Below, one piece after another: positions 55,543 through 64,000 of a DNA stretch of 64,000 bases. The notes under the pieces were generated by a model. It did no database searches, was not told the origin of the DNA, and saw nothing but the letters and a program-made list of their open reading frames with translations. This DNA comes from Herbaspirillum robiniae (GTDB lineage: Bacteria > Pseudomonadota > Gammaproteobacteria > Burkholderiales > Burkholderiaceae_D): assembly GCF_002213415.1 (NCBI RefSeq), contig NZ_NJGU01000005.1, positions 1-64,000 of the forward strand, in the 5' to 3' direction. Numbering within the stretch: position 1 is the stretch's first letter; each line of letters begins with the position of its first letter. A program made the translations under genes and the position numbers.

Positions 55543-57398
55543 TGTGGATGCCGATGACGATCCCACTCAGGAACACGCCGGCACCGCTCCTCTCAGAGAC
55601 GCCTTTCCCGGCATTCAATACCGCCTTGCTGCAGGACTTGATCGATGCCCTGTGGCTTGAACAGCTATACGGTTTCCGCGAGCATTGCAAGCTCTCGCCG
55701 GGCAACGGCGCGGCGAATACCCCGCACGTTCTCGCCATTCAGCTTGACGGGCGCCGCTGTCTGCAATTCTCGGGCAGGAAGCTCGATGGAATGCGCCCAT
55801 TCCGAGTGGCGCAGGAAGCGCCGACGTTGCTCACGCAGGACGGACAAACGCGCAGACTTACGGCAGAAGACGCCGTCGCACATTTGCAGGATGCGGCATG
55901 GTGGCGCGACAAATCCGGCCGTTTCCGACATTTCTTCCTTCTGTCGCAACAACAGGCCGGCGCGATGGCATCGACGGAAACAGCCATCGTGGAAGCGCTC
56001 CGGCAAGATGATGGTGAACTGTTGCATTGGGAGCGCCTGAGCTGCCTCAAGGATCGTCCGTTTCATCCCCTCTCGCGCGCCAAGGATTGGGAAGGTGACG
56101 ACGACGTCGGGCGCTACCTGCCCAATGCAATGCGTCCCTTCTCCCTTTCATGGATCGCCGTGCGGCGCCAGCTCGTGCGTGGTGCCTCACAGGCGGACAA
56201 TGGCGACCAGCCGCTGGCCGACGCCCTGCTCGACCGCGCGTCGAGGGAACAGCTGAATCGCGCCGCCCAGGCCATGCAGCTGGACGATGACTCCTGGTTA
56301 TGGATGCCGGTCCATCCCTGGCAATGGCACTGGCTGCACATCCGGCGAGCCGAGATCGCCGGCCAATGCATCTTGCTGGGCAGTTTCGGGGAAGCATCGC
56401 CTACCGCGTCGTTACGCTCGCTCGTCATCTCGGGATGCAGCGACGTACATCTGAAACTGTCCCTCTCCGTCAACACGCTGGGGGCGATACGCACCATGCC
56501 GCCACGTTATCTGCTCAATGCCGTCTGCGCCTCCGCGCTCCTTGAGAAGCTGAGGCAAGACGATCCATGGCTTGCCCGCCATATGCTCTTGTGCGACGAA
56601 ACACGCTGGTGGGCCGTCAACACCGACGCCTCCACGGAAGAGCATGCCGGCCTGATTCGCGACCCCGGCGAACTGGCTTGCCTGATCCGACGCTATCCGA
56701 CCTCCCCTGGAAGAGTCCTGATCCCGATGTCCGCACTGCCGGTGTGCCTTGAAGATGGTTCGCTGCCGGCCTTCGACTACCTTGCCGCCAATATCGCGAG
56801 CGGCACGGGGGACGACAGGAGCGAGACCGATTGGCGCCTGTTCGGCGCTATCGCCGCAATGGTCGTCGGAATCGGCCTGCGCTGCATCGCCAAGGGTGTC
56901 ATGCCCGAAATGCATGGACAGAACTTGCTGCTGGCATGCAACGGAGCACAAATCGAAGCGATTGTGCTGCGCGATCACGACACCCTGCGCATCTGCCCAC
57001 CCAGCCTGCGAAAAAATGGCCTCGCCGTTCCGGCCTACCTCATCGATCGCAACACGCCCAACACTCTGGAGCTGGAGCGACTGGTCGACCTGCTGGCCTA
57101 TTTTCAGACGCTGGCCGTCGAGGTCAACCTCTACGCGATACTCGCCGCGTTGGCTCTGCGCCATGGCGTACCTGAAAGCCATGGCTGGCGGATCGTCCGC
57201 AGGGAAATCACCTCGCTCCTGGAGGAGCTCGCCATAGCGACGGACGATGCCGCCCTGATCCACAGCAGCCTGCTGGAAGAGGAACGGTGGCCGTTCAAGC
57301 AGGTAATCGCCCCGCTGCTGGAGAGAGAGAACTTCGGAACCGGCATGCCCAGCAAGATGGGGAACATCGCCAACCCCCTGCTCGCGGTAGGAGGCTGA
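55542..57398 (+). CDS. sbnC: NIS siderophore synthetase, SbnC-like
   Basis: This is an IucA/IucC-family ATP-dependent synthetase, by position the SbnC that attaches alpha-ketoglutarate in the last condensation. The 618-residue protein has PVHPWQWHWLHI (near residue 257), VHLKLSLSVNTLGAIRTM, PEMHGQNLLLACNG and AIVLRDHDTLRI, the synthetase/FhuF pattern. The usual HPxHPxxK stretch is changed to DRPFHPLSRAKDW. It overlaps sbnB and abuts sbnD directly. Slightly longer than staphylococcal SbnC. Confidence 0.9.
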   Translation: MWMPMTIPLRNTPAPLLSETPFPAFNTALLQDLIDALWLEQLYGFREHCKLSPGNGAANTPHVLAIQLDGRRCLQFSGRKLDGMRPFRVAQEAPTLLTQDGQTRRLTAEDAVAHLQDAAWWRDKSGRFRHFFLLSQQQAGAMASTETAIVEALRQDDGELLHWERLSCLKDRPFHPLSRAKDWEGDDDVGRYLPNAMRPFSLSWIAVRRQLVRGASQADNGDQPLADALLDRASREQLNRAAQAMQLDDDSWLWMPVHPWQWHWLHIRRAEIAGQCILLGSFGEASPTASLRSLVISGCSDVHLKLSLSVNTLGAIRTMPPRYLLNAVCASALLEKLRQDDPWLARHMLLCDETRWWAVNTDASTEEHAGLIRDPGELACLIRRYPTSPGRVLIPMSALPVCLEDGSLPAFDYLAANIASGTGDDRSETDWRLFGAIAAMVVGIGLRCIAKGVMPEMHGQNLLLACNGAQIEAIVLRDHDTLRICPPSLRKNGLAVPAYLIDRNTPNTLELERLVDLLAYFQTLAVEVNLYAILAALALRHGVPESHGWRIVRREITSLLEELAIATDDAALIHSSLLEEERWPFKQVIAPLLERENFGTGMPSKMGNIANPLLAVGG

Positions 57399-58634
57399 AT
57401 GCGCAAACTCCGCTTGCCAGTCCTGGACCACAATCTTTCACTGCTCCTGATCTGCCAGGCCGTCACCACGCTGGGCATGATGACGGTGGTGCCGGTCATG
57501 CCGCTGTACATCGCATCGCTGTCACGATCCGGCGCAGCTCCTGATCCAGCCGCCGTACTGCTCTGGAGCAACCTGGCCCTGGCAGCGCCGGGCCTGGGCA
57601 CGCTTTGCTGCGCGCCGCTGGCGGGACGCTTGTGCGAGCGCTTCGGCTATCGCCGGATGTTGCTGCTGTCCTTGCTTGCTTTCGTCGCCAGCATGCTGGC
57701 GATGGCCTTGAGCCAGGAAATGCTGATGTTCATCGCCGGCCGGCTCCTGCAAGGCATCAGCACCATCGGCCTGATACTGACCGTATTCATCGGCCGCATC
57801 AGCGAAAGCAGCACGCGCGGACGCAACTTCGGCCTGCAGGAAAGCGCCATCGCCGCCGGCTCCCTGCTCGGTCCCGTTGTTGGTGGCCTCATGCTGGATC
57901 ACTGGTCGTTGCGCCCGATGCTGATGGCCAGCGCCGTGGTCACCGCCCTGGCCGGAGCGATGTTGTGGAGCCGCACCCGTGAACCGGCAAAGGCGGCAGA
58001 AAATGCAAATGCGGATACCGGTCCCGTGCCCGGCTTCCGCGGATTGCGCAGCATTCTCCATCACAGCGACCTCCGATGCTGGGCCCTCGCCGCCTGCCTT
58101 GCACAAGCTGCCGGCTTTGCCATGCTCACCGTATTCGCCCAGTTCATCCCGACGCGTTTCCCGGGGCTTGAGGCGCCTGCAAGCGCCATCGGCTCGCTTC
58201 ACGCATTGGGCTGGCTGGCCACCATGCTGGCAGGACCGGCATGGGGACGCATCAATGACCGCGGCGATCCGCGACGCAACTTCCTGCTGGCGGCCGCCGG
58301 CTGCGCCGCATCCAGCGCATTGCTGATGGCGTGCGGACAATTGTGGATGGTTGCACTGATGCGCCTGCTCCAAGGCGCCTGCTACGCGGCATTGGCGCAA
58401 TCCATGCTGCTGGCTTGCCTGCGCCAACTGCCGCCATCGGCCAATGGACATTTCACCGGCCTGAGCCGCAGCTTCATGGTCATGGGGCAATTGCTCGGCC
58501 CCTTGCTGGTCATCCTTTTCTCGCCGCTATTGGCGCCGCAACACCTGCCCTGGCTGGTATCCCTGCTGTTTATCTGCGCAGGCTTGCTGGTCTGGCAGCC
58601 CGGTCGCAGCGCTTCCCACTCCCAACAGATCTGA
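57399..58634 (+). CDS. sbnD: MFS siderophore exporter, SbnD-like
   Basis: This is a 12-helix major facilitator of the drug-efflux type, 411 residues, probably exporting the finished siderophore. Helix 1 shows LLICQAVTTLGMMTVVPVMP, the loop 2-3 motif GRLCERFGYRRML, and motif C-like SLLGPVVGGLMLDHWS, as in DHA1 exporters. Its ATG follows the sbnC stop with no gap. Position matches sbnD in staphylococci. Confidence 0.88.
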   Translation: MRKLRLPVLDHNLSLLLICQAVTTLGMMTVVPVMPLYIASLSRSGAAPDPAAVLLWSNLALAAPGLGTLCCAPLAGRLCERFGYRRMLLLSLLAFVASMLAMALSQEMLMFIAGRLLQGISTIGLILTVFIGRISESSTRGRNFGLQESAIAAGSLLGPVVGGLMLDHWSLRPMLMASAVVTALAGAMLWSRTREPAKAAENANADTGPVPGFRGLRSILHHSDLRCWALAACLAQAAGFAMLTVFAQFIPTRFPGLEAPASAIGSLHALGWLATMLAGPAWGRINDRGDPRRNFLLAAAGCAASSALLMACGQLWMVALMRLLQGACYAALAQSMLLACLRQLPPSANGHFTGLSRSFMVMGQLLGPLLVILFSPLLAPQHLPWLVSLLFICAGLLVWQPGRSASHSQQI

Positions 58635-58645
58635 GGAGGACACTC

Positions 58646-60373
58646 ATGTCTCATCCGATTCAACACGCTCACGGCATCGAGCGCCGCCTGGCTGAGCAAT
58701 ACATCAACACCTATTGCCGCGAGACCGCTTATCCTGATCCCCGTATAAGCGGCAGCGATGTGCCTGAAGCTTTGACGGCCGAAACGTACGCTGCCTGGCG
58801 CAGCGCAGGACTGGCGCCGTTTGTGATCGGTTTTCCGCTGCTCGGCGCCCGGATCGCCGGCGCATTCAGCTATTTCTCACCGATCGGCTACCACCGCCTC
58901 GCGGGAGAAATCTGGCTCGAACAGGCGGGCCGGTGGGCTCGCCTGGAAGACGCCGCCGTGCTGTCCGACCTGATTGCCGCTTCACTTGCTGCAAGCGCTG
59001 CTGCAACCAGCTGTGTGCAGGCAGGCAAACTGCGGCTGCAAGGCCTGATGCGCAACAGCATCGCCAAGGTCCGTCATTTTCACGCGATCGCGCCGCAAGC
59101 TGGTCGCCCGGCCTACATGAGATCTGAACAGGGCCTGCGCTTCGGTCACATTTTCCACGTCACCTCCAAGGCGTCGGACGGATTCGACGAGAAAGACCTG
59201 CAGGCCTATGCGCCGGAACTCGGCGCCTCGTTCCAGTTGCACTATTTCGCCGTGCGCTCGGATCTGCTGGAAATGCGTGCCCTTGAGCGCAAGGCGGTTC
59301 CCATCGACCCGGAAGCCATGCATTTTGCCGAAGCCCTGCTGAAAGAAGGCGAATATCGCCTGCTACCTTGCCACCCATGGCAGGCCCGATACCTTCTCGG
59401 TTTGGACGACGTCGCCATGCTCATACGTGACGGCGCCCTGATTTCACTGGGGCCTCTGGGAGAACGGGCCTGGCCGACTTCCTCCGTACGCACGGTCTGG
59501 CTGCCGCAACAAAATCTGTTCTTCAAGCTCGCCCTCAATATCCGCATCACCAACTTCGTGCGCAACAATCCCGACGATCACGTCGCCCGTGCACTCGACG
59601 CCAGTGCTGCATTGGGTATGTTGCCCGCACATCGGATACGCAATGCGCGCTTCCGCATCCTGCTGGAGATCGGCAGCGAGACACTGAAGGTCCCTGATAC
59701 CGAACTGCGCGCCGCCTGCTCGGTTATCTATCGCCAGGCCATGACGCCGACGGAAGCCCAGGAAACCCACCTGGTCGCCGCCCTGCTGGAAGAGCCGGCG
59801 CAAGGAGAAATTCCCCTGCTGGCACTGCTGCGGCAAGCGGCCGGCGAGGCGATACCCGACGCCGATCTGGCACGCCGTTGGTGGCGACACTACCTCGACG
59901 TCACCTTGATTCCGATGCTTGAGTTATTCGCCGACTACGGCGTCAGCCTTGAAGCGCACCTGCAGAATTGTCTGGTGGAATTTCGCGATGGCTGGCCCAG
60001 TTGCGGCTATGCGCGCGACATGGAAGGCACATCGATCAGTCGTCAGCGATTCCCCTTCCCCGACCGGCTCGCAGCAACAAGCCCGGCGTTGTACGACGAA
60101 ACGCAAGCCTGGCATCGATTCCAGTACTACGTACTGGTCAATCACATCGGTCATGTCGCGGCTTGCCTGGCTCGACTCGGATTGTCCGACGAGCGCGAGC
60201 TCTGGGATGATGCGGGCAGGCATCTTCAGACCTGCTCGACCGGCGCCGCACCGCTGGTCCAATCCCTGTTGCAGCAATCCGCACTGCCGGCCAAGGCAAA
60301 CATGCTGAGCAGCTTCAATCAGCAGGGTGAGACGCCGTCCTGGATTTCCATTCCCAACCCGCTGAGGAAGTAA
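58646..60373 (+). CDS. sbnE: NIS siderophore synthetase, SbnE-like
   Basis: This is an IucA/IucC-family synthetase; SbnE couples citrate with the first L-2,3-diaminopropionate. The 575-residue protein has LPCHPWQARYLLGL (near residue 238), WPTSSVRTVWLPQQNLFFKL, NIRITNFVRNNP, EAHLQNCLVEFRDGWP and ARDMEGTSISRQRF, the type A signature. Start ATG at 58646 with GAGGAGGA upstream; the long frame back to 58331 overlaps sbnD and is not used. sbnF starts 4 bp on. Confidence 0.92.
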   Translation: MSHPIQHAHGIERRLAEQYINTYCRETAYPDPRISGSDVPEALTAETYAAWRSAGLAPFVIGFPLLGARIAGAFSYFSPIGYHRLAGEIWLEQAGRWARLEDAAVLSDLIAASLAASAAATSCVQAGKLRLQGLMRNSIAKVRHFHAIAPQAGRPAYMRSEQGLRFGHIFHVTSKASDGFDEKDLQAYAPELGASFQLHYFAVRSDLLEMRALERKAVPIDPEAMHFAEALLKEGEYRLLPCHPWQARYLLGLDDVAMLIRDGALISLGPLGERAWPTSSVRTVWLPQQNLFFKLALNIRITNFVRNNPDDHVARALDASAALGMLPAHRIRNARFRILLEIGSETLKVPDTELRAACSVIYRQAMTPTEAQETHLVAALLEEPAQGEIPLLALLRQAAGEAIPDADLARRWWRHYLDVTLIPMLELFADYGVSLEAHLQNCLVEFRDGWPSCGYARDMEGTSISRQRFPFPDRLAATSPALYDETQAWHRFQYYVLVNHIGHVAACLARLGLSDERELWDDAGRHLQTCSTGAAPLVQSLLQQSALPAKANMLSSFNQQGETPSWISIPNPLRK

Positions 60374-60377
60374 GCTC

Positions 60378-62162
60378 ATGTCCCCCTTGACCTACCAAAC
60401 GCTGCTCGATTCTCCCGCCTATGCCCAGGCGGGCCGGCGCGTGCTGCGCCAATTGCTCGAAGCGCTGTTATTTGAAAATGCACTGGCCGGCGTACAGGTC
60501 CGCGATGGGCAGATACATCTGGACGGCCTGGACCACGACGGCCGGGCCGTGACCTACCGCTGCGCCGCGCAGGCTACCGTCAGCTTCGGTCGCGTCCGCC
60601 TGCTCGATCCGCTCGTGCGTACCGATACCAACGGACGTGATCAGGAGGCCGGCGACCCGGCGCTGTTCCTGGCCGAGATCGCTCATCTTCTTCATGCAGA
60701 CCCGCAACGCCTTCAACAATTCGCGACCGAACTTCTGTCGACGCAGATCAAGGATGCCCAAACCTTGCAGGCGCGAGGCAAGGAGCCGCTGCGCGATGCT
60801 CCCTATGACCGGATTGAGGCCCGCCTGACCGACAGCCATCCTTACCACCCCAGCTATAAATCGCGCCTGGGCTTCACTCTTTCCGACCAAGCCGCCTATG
60901 CACCAGAGATCACGGAGACCGTCCGCCCGCTGCTGCTGGGCGTGCTGCGCACGAAGGCGCGCGCGGCGTTCGGCGCCGGCATCCCTGCCGCAGATGAAAG
61001 TCGCCACCTCCTGCATGAGCGCGACTATGACCGGTTCTGCACAGAACTGGCGCGTCGCCATCTGTCTGCAGACGACTACCTGCCGTTACCGGTCCACCCC
61101 TGGCAATGGGACGAGATCATCGCGCCTGGATATCACCAGCCCCTGGCGGTCGGGGAGCTGCAGTTGCTGGGCATACTGGAGGAACAATACCTGCCGCAGC
61201 AATCGATTCGCACCCTCGGCAGCATGGCAGCTCCGCAGCGGCCCTCGCTCAAGCTGGCCATGAATCTGGTCAACACGTCGACCTCGCGCGTATTGGCGCC
61301 GCATACGGTGCAAAACGCCGCACCGATCAGCGACTGGTTAGCCGCCCTGGTCGGAACGACCGATTGGCCGCAGCCGATGAAGCCCCCGGTCATCCTGCGC
61401 GAAGTCGCGGGGGTCAGCTATACCTCCCGGGCTCCGGCTGCCGGCCACTACGGCGCGCTGTCGTGCATCTGGCGCGAAAGCATCCATCTGCATCTGGCCG
61501 CGCCTGAGCATGCCGTGCCGATGACGGCCCTGCTTCACATCGACGCCGACGGTCGCCCATTCATTGATCCGTGGATTAATCGTCACGGCATAGCGCGATG
61601 GCTGCAAACGCTGATCGAGCGGGCCTGGCTGCCGGTCCTGCATCTGCTGTGGACCCACGGCACCGCGCTGGAATCGCATGCGCAGAACATGCTGCTTCTG
61701 CACGTCGATGGCCTGCCGGAGCGGGTGGCGCTGAAGGACTTCCATGACGGCGTACGCTTCAGTACTGCGTTGCTCTCAGGACCACCACCCGCCTTGACGC
61801 CACCGCCACCCGAACATGCCAGGGTCAATCCGAACTCCTTCATCCACACGGACAATCCGGATGAATTGCGCGACTTTACCTTCGACGCGCTCTTCTTCGT
61901 CAACCTGGCAGAGCTGGCGTGGCTGTTTGAGCGTTGCTATGACTTTCCTCAGCACCGTTTCTGGCAGGTCGTGGCGCAAGTGCTGCGCGCGCACCAGCAG
62001 CGCCATCCCGAACAGGCGCCGCGCTTTGCGCTGTTCGATTGCTTCGCGCCACAAGTCGAGATCGAATTGCTGGCGAGCAGGCGCTTCCAGCCGGAAATCC
62101 GGCTGCGCACCCGCTCGGCCCCCAATCCGCTGTCACAAACGCCCCCGCAGGAATGCTCATGA
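60378..62162 (+). CDS. sbnF: NIS siderophore synthetase, SbnF-like
   Basis: This is the third IucA/IucC-family enzyme, 594 residues; SbnF adds the second diaminopropionate unit after decarboxylation by SbnH. It has the complete N-terminal motif TDSHPYHPSYKSRLGF, PVHPWQWDEIIAP, SIRTLGSMAAPQRPSLKLAM, ESHAQNMLLLHVDG and VALKDFHDGVRF. The C-terminal FhuF-like part has FFVNLAELAWLFERCYDFPQ. Its stop overlaps the sbnG start. Confidence 0.93.
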   Translation: MSPLTYQTLLDSPAYAQAGRRVLRQLLEALLFENALAGVQVRDGQIHLDGLDHDGRAVTYRCAAQATVSFGRVRLLDPLVRTDTNGRDQEAGDPALFLAEIAHLLHADPQRLQQFATELLSTQIKDAQTLQARGKEPLRDAPYDRIEARLTDSHPYHPSYKSRLGFTLSDQAAYAPEITETVRPLLLGVLRTKARAAFGAGIPAADESRHLLHERDYDRFCTELARRHLSADDYLPLPVHPWQWDEIIAPGYHQPLAVGELQLLGILEEQYLPQQSIRTLGSMAAPQRPSLKLAMNLVNTSTSRVLAPHTVQNAAPISDWLAALVGTTDWPQPMKPPVILREVAGVSYTSRAPAAGHYGALSCIWRESIHLHLAAPEHAVPMTALLHIDADGRPFIDPWINRHGIARWLQTLIERAWLPVLHLLWTHGTALESHAQNMLLLHVDGLPERVALKDFHDGVRFSTALLSGPPPALTPPPPEHARVNPNSFIHTDNPDELRDFTFDALFFVNLAELAWLFERCYDFPQHRFWQVVAQVLRAHQQRHPEQAPRFALFDCFAPQVEIELLASRRFQPEIRLRTRSAPNPLSQTPPQECS

Positions 62163-62917
62163 TGGCCCTCAAGAACCGGATCTCCCTGCCCTCGCCACTA
62201 TTTGGGCTGTTTTGCTCGACACCGTCGCCGCTGACGGTGGAACTGATCGCGGCCGCCGGATACGACTTCACGATCATCGATCTGGAACATACGCTGATCT
62301 CGCCCGACCAGCTTGCCGTCATGCTCATGGCCGCACGCGCGTCCGGCATCTCCGCGCTGGTCAGGGTCGCCGCTCCTTATCAGGCTCTGCAGGCGCTGGA
62401 CAACGGCGCCGAGGGCATCGTGTTCGCGCGCATCCGTTCGCCCGCGCAGGCGCTTGACGCGGTGCGCTCCTGCCACTACGCGCCGCTTGGACTGCGTGGG
62501 CTCAACAGCACATGGCATAGCGCTTACGGTCGCGACGATCTGGTCGAGACCATGCACGCCATGGCGCTGGAAACTCTGGTCATCGCCATGATCGAGGATC
62601 TTGAGGGCCTGGAACACGTGGATGCCATCGCCGGCGTGGACGGCATTGATGCCCTGATGGAAGGTGCGGCCGACCTGTCGCAATCGCTGGGCCTGCCTTG
62701 GCAAACCCGGCATCCGCGTGTGCGCGCCGGCGTCAGCGCCATACAGTCGGCTGCGGCCAGAAACGGCAAAGCGTTCTGCTGCCTGCCTCGGGCAAAGGAG
62801 GATTTCGACTGCGCCGTGGAACAGCAAGTCCGGCTGTTCATCCTCGGCGACGATCGAGGAATCACACGCCGTGCCATGAACAGCCACCTGGTACAACACA
62901 AGCCCTCCCTCCGCTAA
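62159..62917 (+). CDS. sbnG: HpcH/HpaI-fold citrate synthase SbnG
   Basis: This aldolase-like, metal-dependent enzyme makes citrate from oxaloacetate and acetyl-CoA for staphyloferrin B, outside the TCA cycle. The 252-residue protein has YDFTIIDLEHTLISPDQLAV, LVRVAAPYQALQALDNGAEG, VIAMIEDLEGLEHVDAIAGV and GAADLSQSLGLP, all typical of the class. ATG at 62159 overlaps the sbnF stop (ATGA). The citrate synthase role follows from position in the sbn order; the fold alone would allow another aldol reaction. Confidence 0.9.
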   Translation: MMALKNRISLPSPLFGLFCSTPSPLTVELIAAAGYDFTIIDLEHTLISPDQLAVMLMAARASGISALVRVAAPYQALQALDNGAEGIVFARIRSPAQALDAVRSCHYAPLGLRGLNSTWHSAYGRDDLVETMHAMALETLVIAMIEDLEGLEHVDAIAGVDGIDALMEGAADLSQSLGLPWQTRHPRVRAGVSAIQSAAARNGKAFCCLPRAKEDFDCAVEQQVRLFILGDDRGITRRAMNSHLVQHKPSLR

Positions 62918-62936
62918 GCAGACAAGAGCACACCAC

Positions 62937-64000
62937 ATGCGTGAACAATTGATATCCGACTACCTCCGGTCGATGCCGTCCCCCGCCTGCGCCTACCTGT
63001 ACGACCTGCGCCACCTTCAGGAGCGAAGCCAACGGCTGCGCGGCGCGCTGCCGCCCCAATGCAAGCTTTTCTATGCCATCAAGGCCAACAGTGATGCCCC
63101 CATCCTCGACACGCTCAGACACAACCTGGACGGATTTGAAGTCGCTTCACTGGGAGAAATCGAGAAGGTCCGCGCCACGGATCACAAGACGCCCATCGTC
63201 TTCGGGGGGCCTGGCAAGACCGATGCCGAACTTGAAGGCGCTCTGAAACATAGCGTCATGCTGATTCACGTCGAGAGCGAACACCAACTGCGTCGGCTGA
63301 ACTGGATTGCCGGTCGGCGCAGACAGGCCGCGCGCGTGCTGTTGCGGCTCAATCCGGCTGCCCTGCCAGGCGAAACCCGGGCCACTTTGCGCATGGGCGG
63401 ACAGGCCACGCAGTTCGGCATCGACGAAGCGCAAATGCCGGAGATGATCGCGCTCAGTCAAAATCTGCCCAACATCCGCCTGGAGGGTCTGCACATTCAT
63501 GCCCTTTCCAACAATCTGGATGCTGCAGACCATCTGGCCCTCGTGCGCCACTACCTCGAACTGGCCCAGGCGTGGGAACGCCGCTACGGGATCCGCTTTT
63601 CCTGGCTCAACGCCGGCGGCGGCATCGGCATCAACTATGCCGATCCGGCGACGCAATTCGCCTGGGACGGTTTTTGCGAGGGCCTGCACGCGCTATTGGA
63701 GCAATACCGGCCCGGATTCAAACTGATTTTCGAATGCGGGCGATACATCAGCGCAGACTGCGGCTGCTATGTCGCCGAAGTGATCGACATCAAGACCACG
63801 CATGGAAAAAATTTCGCCATTCTGCGCGGCGGCTCACACCATTTCCGCCTCCCATCATCATGGCAACACAATCATCCGTTCACGGTCTTCGACCGCGAGA
63901 GCTGGCATTACCCGTTCCCCCGCCCCGGGCTGACCGATGCTGACGTCACTGTTTGCGGAGAGCTCTGCACGCCCAAGGACACGCTGGCGCGCGATGTCCG
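62937..64000 (+). CDS. sbnH: PLP-dependent decarboxylase SbnH (partial, runs past window end)
   Basis: This fold III (alanine racemase-like) decarboxylase, related to diaminopimelate and ornithine decarboxylases, removes CO2 from the citryl-diaminopropionate intermediate. The first 354 codons are present. PLP Lys is in CKLFYAIKANSD (near residue 47), LEGLHIHALSNNL and WLNAGGGIGINYADP bind cofactor, FECGRYISADCG and the catalytic Cys in CGELCTPKDTLARD. ATG at 62937, 19 bp after sbnG. Staphylococcal SbnH is about 400 residues, so roughly 45 are missing on the right. Confidence 0.92.
   Translation, partial: MREQLISDYLRSMPSPACAYLYDLRHLQERSQRLRGALPPQCKLFYAIKANSDAPILDTLRHNLDGFEVASLGEIEKVRATDHKTPIVFGGPGKTDAELEGALKHSVMLIHVESEHQLRRLNWIAGRRRQAARVLLRLNPAALPGETRATLRMGGQATQFGIDEAQMPEMIALSQNLPNIRLEGLHIHALSNNLDAADHLALVRHYLELAQAWERRYGIRFSWLNAGGGIGINYADPATQFAWDGFCEGLHALLEQYRPGFKLIFECGRYISADCGCYVAEVIDIKTTHGKNFAILRGGSHHFRLPSSWQHNHPFTVFDRESWHYPFPRPGLTDADVTVCGELCTPKDTLARDV

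Noticed and set aside
58331..58645. 105-codon N-terminal extension of sbnE
   Set aside because: It overlaps the end of sbnD out of frame; the ATG at 58646 has a perfect GAGGAGGA site and matches the family N-terminus.
49186..64000. Siderophore island as an integrative element
   Set aside because: No integrase, tRNA, direct-repeat ends or IS remnants are visible, and base composition from a few hand-counted lines is only slightly lower (about 62 versus 67 percent GC), too little to claim recent transfer.

Overview
The window is high-GC, gene-dense chromosomal DNA of a betaproteobacterium in the Burkholderiales. I infer Oxalobacteraceae, most like Herbaspirillum, from protein flavour and from conserved gene orders such as exbB-exbD-lpxK-trm112-kdsB-adk. 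There are no tRNA or rRNA genes, no transposase, integrase or phage genes and no CRISPR array. No gene looks broken; only the last one is cut by the window edge.

Positions 1-22410 are mostly housekeeping. They hold livH (branched-chain amino acid uptake, with a long leader), ispH with an FKBP isomerase, radC, rpmB-rpmG, an acyl desaturase, an MscS channel, rsmB coupled to a PLD-like nuclease, purN, a secreted barnase-type RNase with its barstar inhibitor, a patatin lipase, an SDR, a proton-pumping pyrophosphatase, adk, the kdsB/trm112/lpxK/exbD/exbB block, xseA and Fe-type sodB.

Positions 22481-48835 are a mosaic of catabolic units, each with its own regulator. An AraC protein lies among a NIPSNAP-LctP-SDR operon, a thiamine-diphosphate enzyme gene and a class II aldolase-MFS pair. 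All three promoters carry the same TAAGTCCTA motif, usually with a second half-site 21 bp upstream, so I propose one small undescribed regulon. Next is a polar amino-acid ABC transporter with a FAD amine oxidase and a divergent IclR regulator that has a perfect palindrome between the promoters. Then come OsmC, a DedA-rhodanese fusion, and glucarate dehydratase with its transporter. The gudD promoter has two LacI-type operators spaced 30 bp, and the nearby lacI gene has a third. A sterol-desaturase family protein, a 2,5-diketogluconate reductase, a lipoprotein glycerophosphodiesterase with a Pho-box-like array, and a MarR-MFS pair with a 26-bp near-palindrome complete this part.

Positions 49186-64000 form an iron-acquisition island: FecI-type sigma factor, FecR anti-sigma, a TonB-dependent transducer with an STN domain, then eight tightly packed genes in the order sbnA-B-C-D-E-F-G-H of staphyloferrin B biosynthesis. 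SbnA/SbnB would make L-2,3-diaminopropionate and alpha-ketoglutarate, SbnG citrate, SbnH the decarboxylation, SbnE/F/C the three NIS condensations and SbnD export. The receptor with FecIR would sense and import the ferric siderophore. A Fur-box-like site overlaps the fecI promoter. SbnH is truncated by the window end. All functional calls rest on reading motifs and gene order; no database search was possible.
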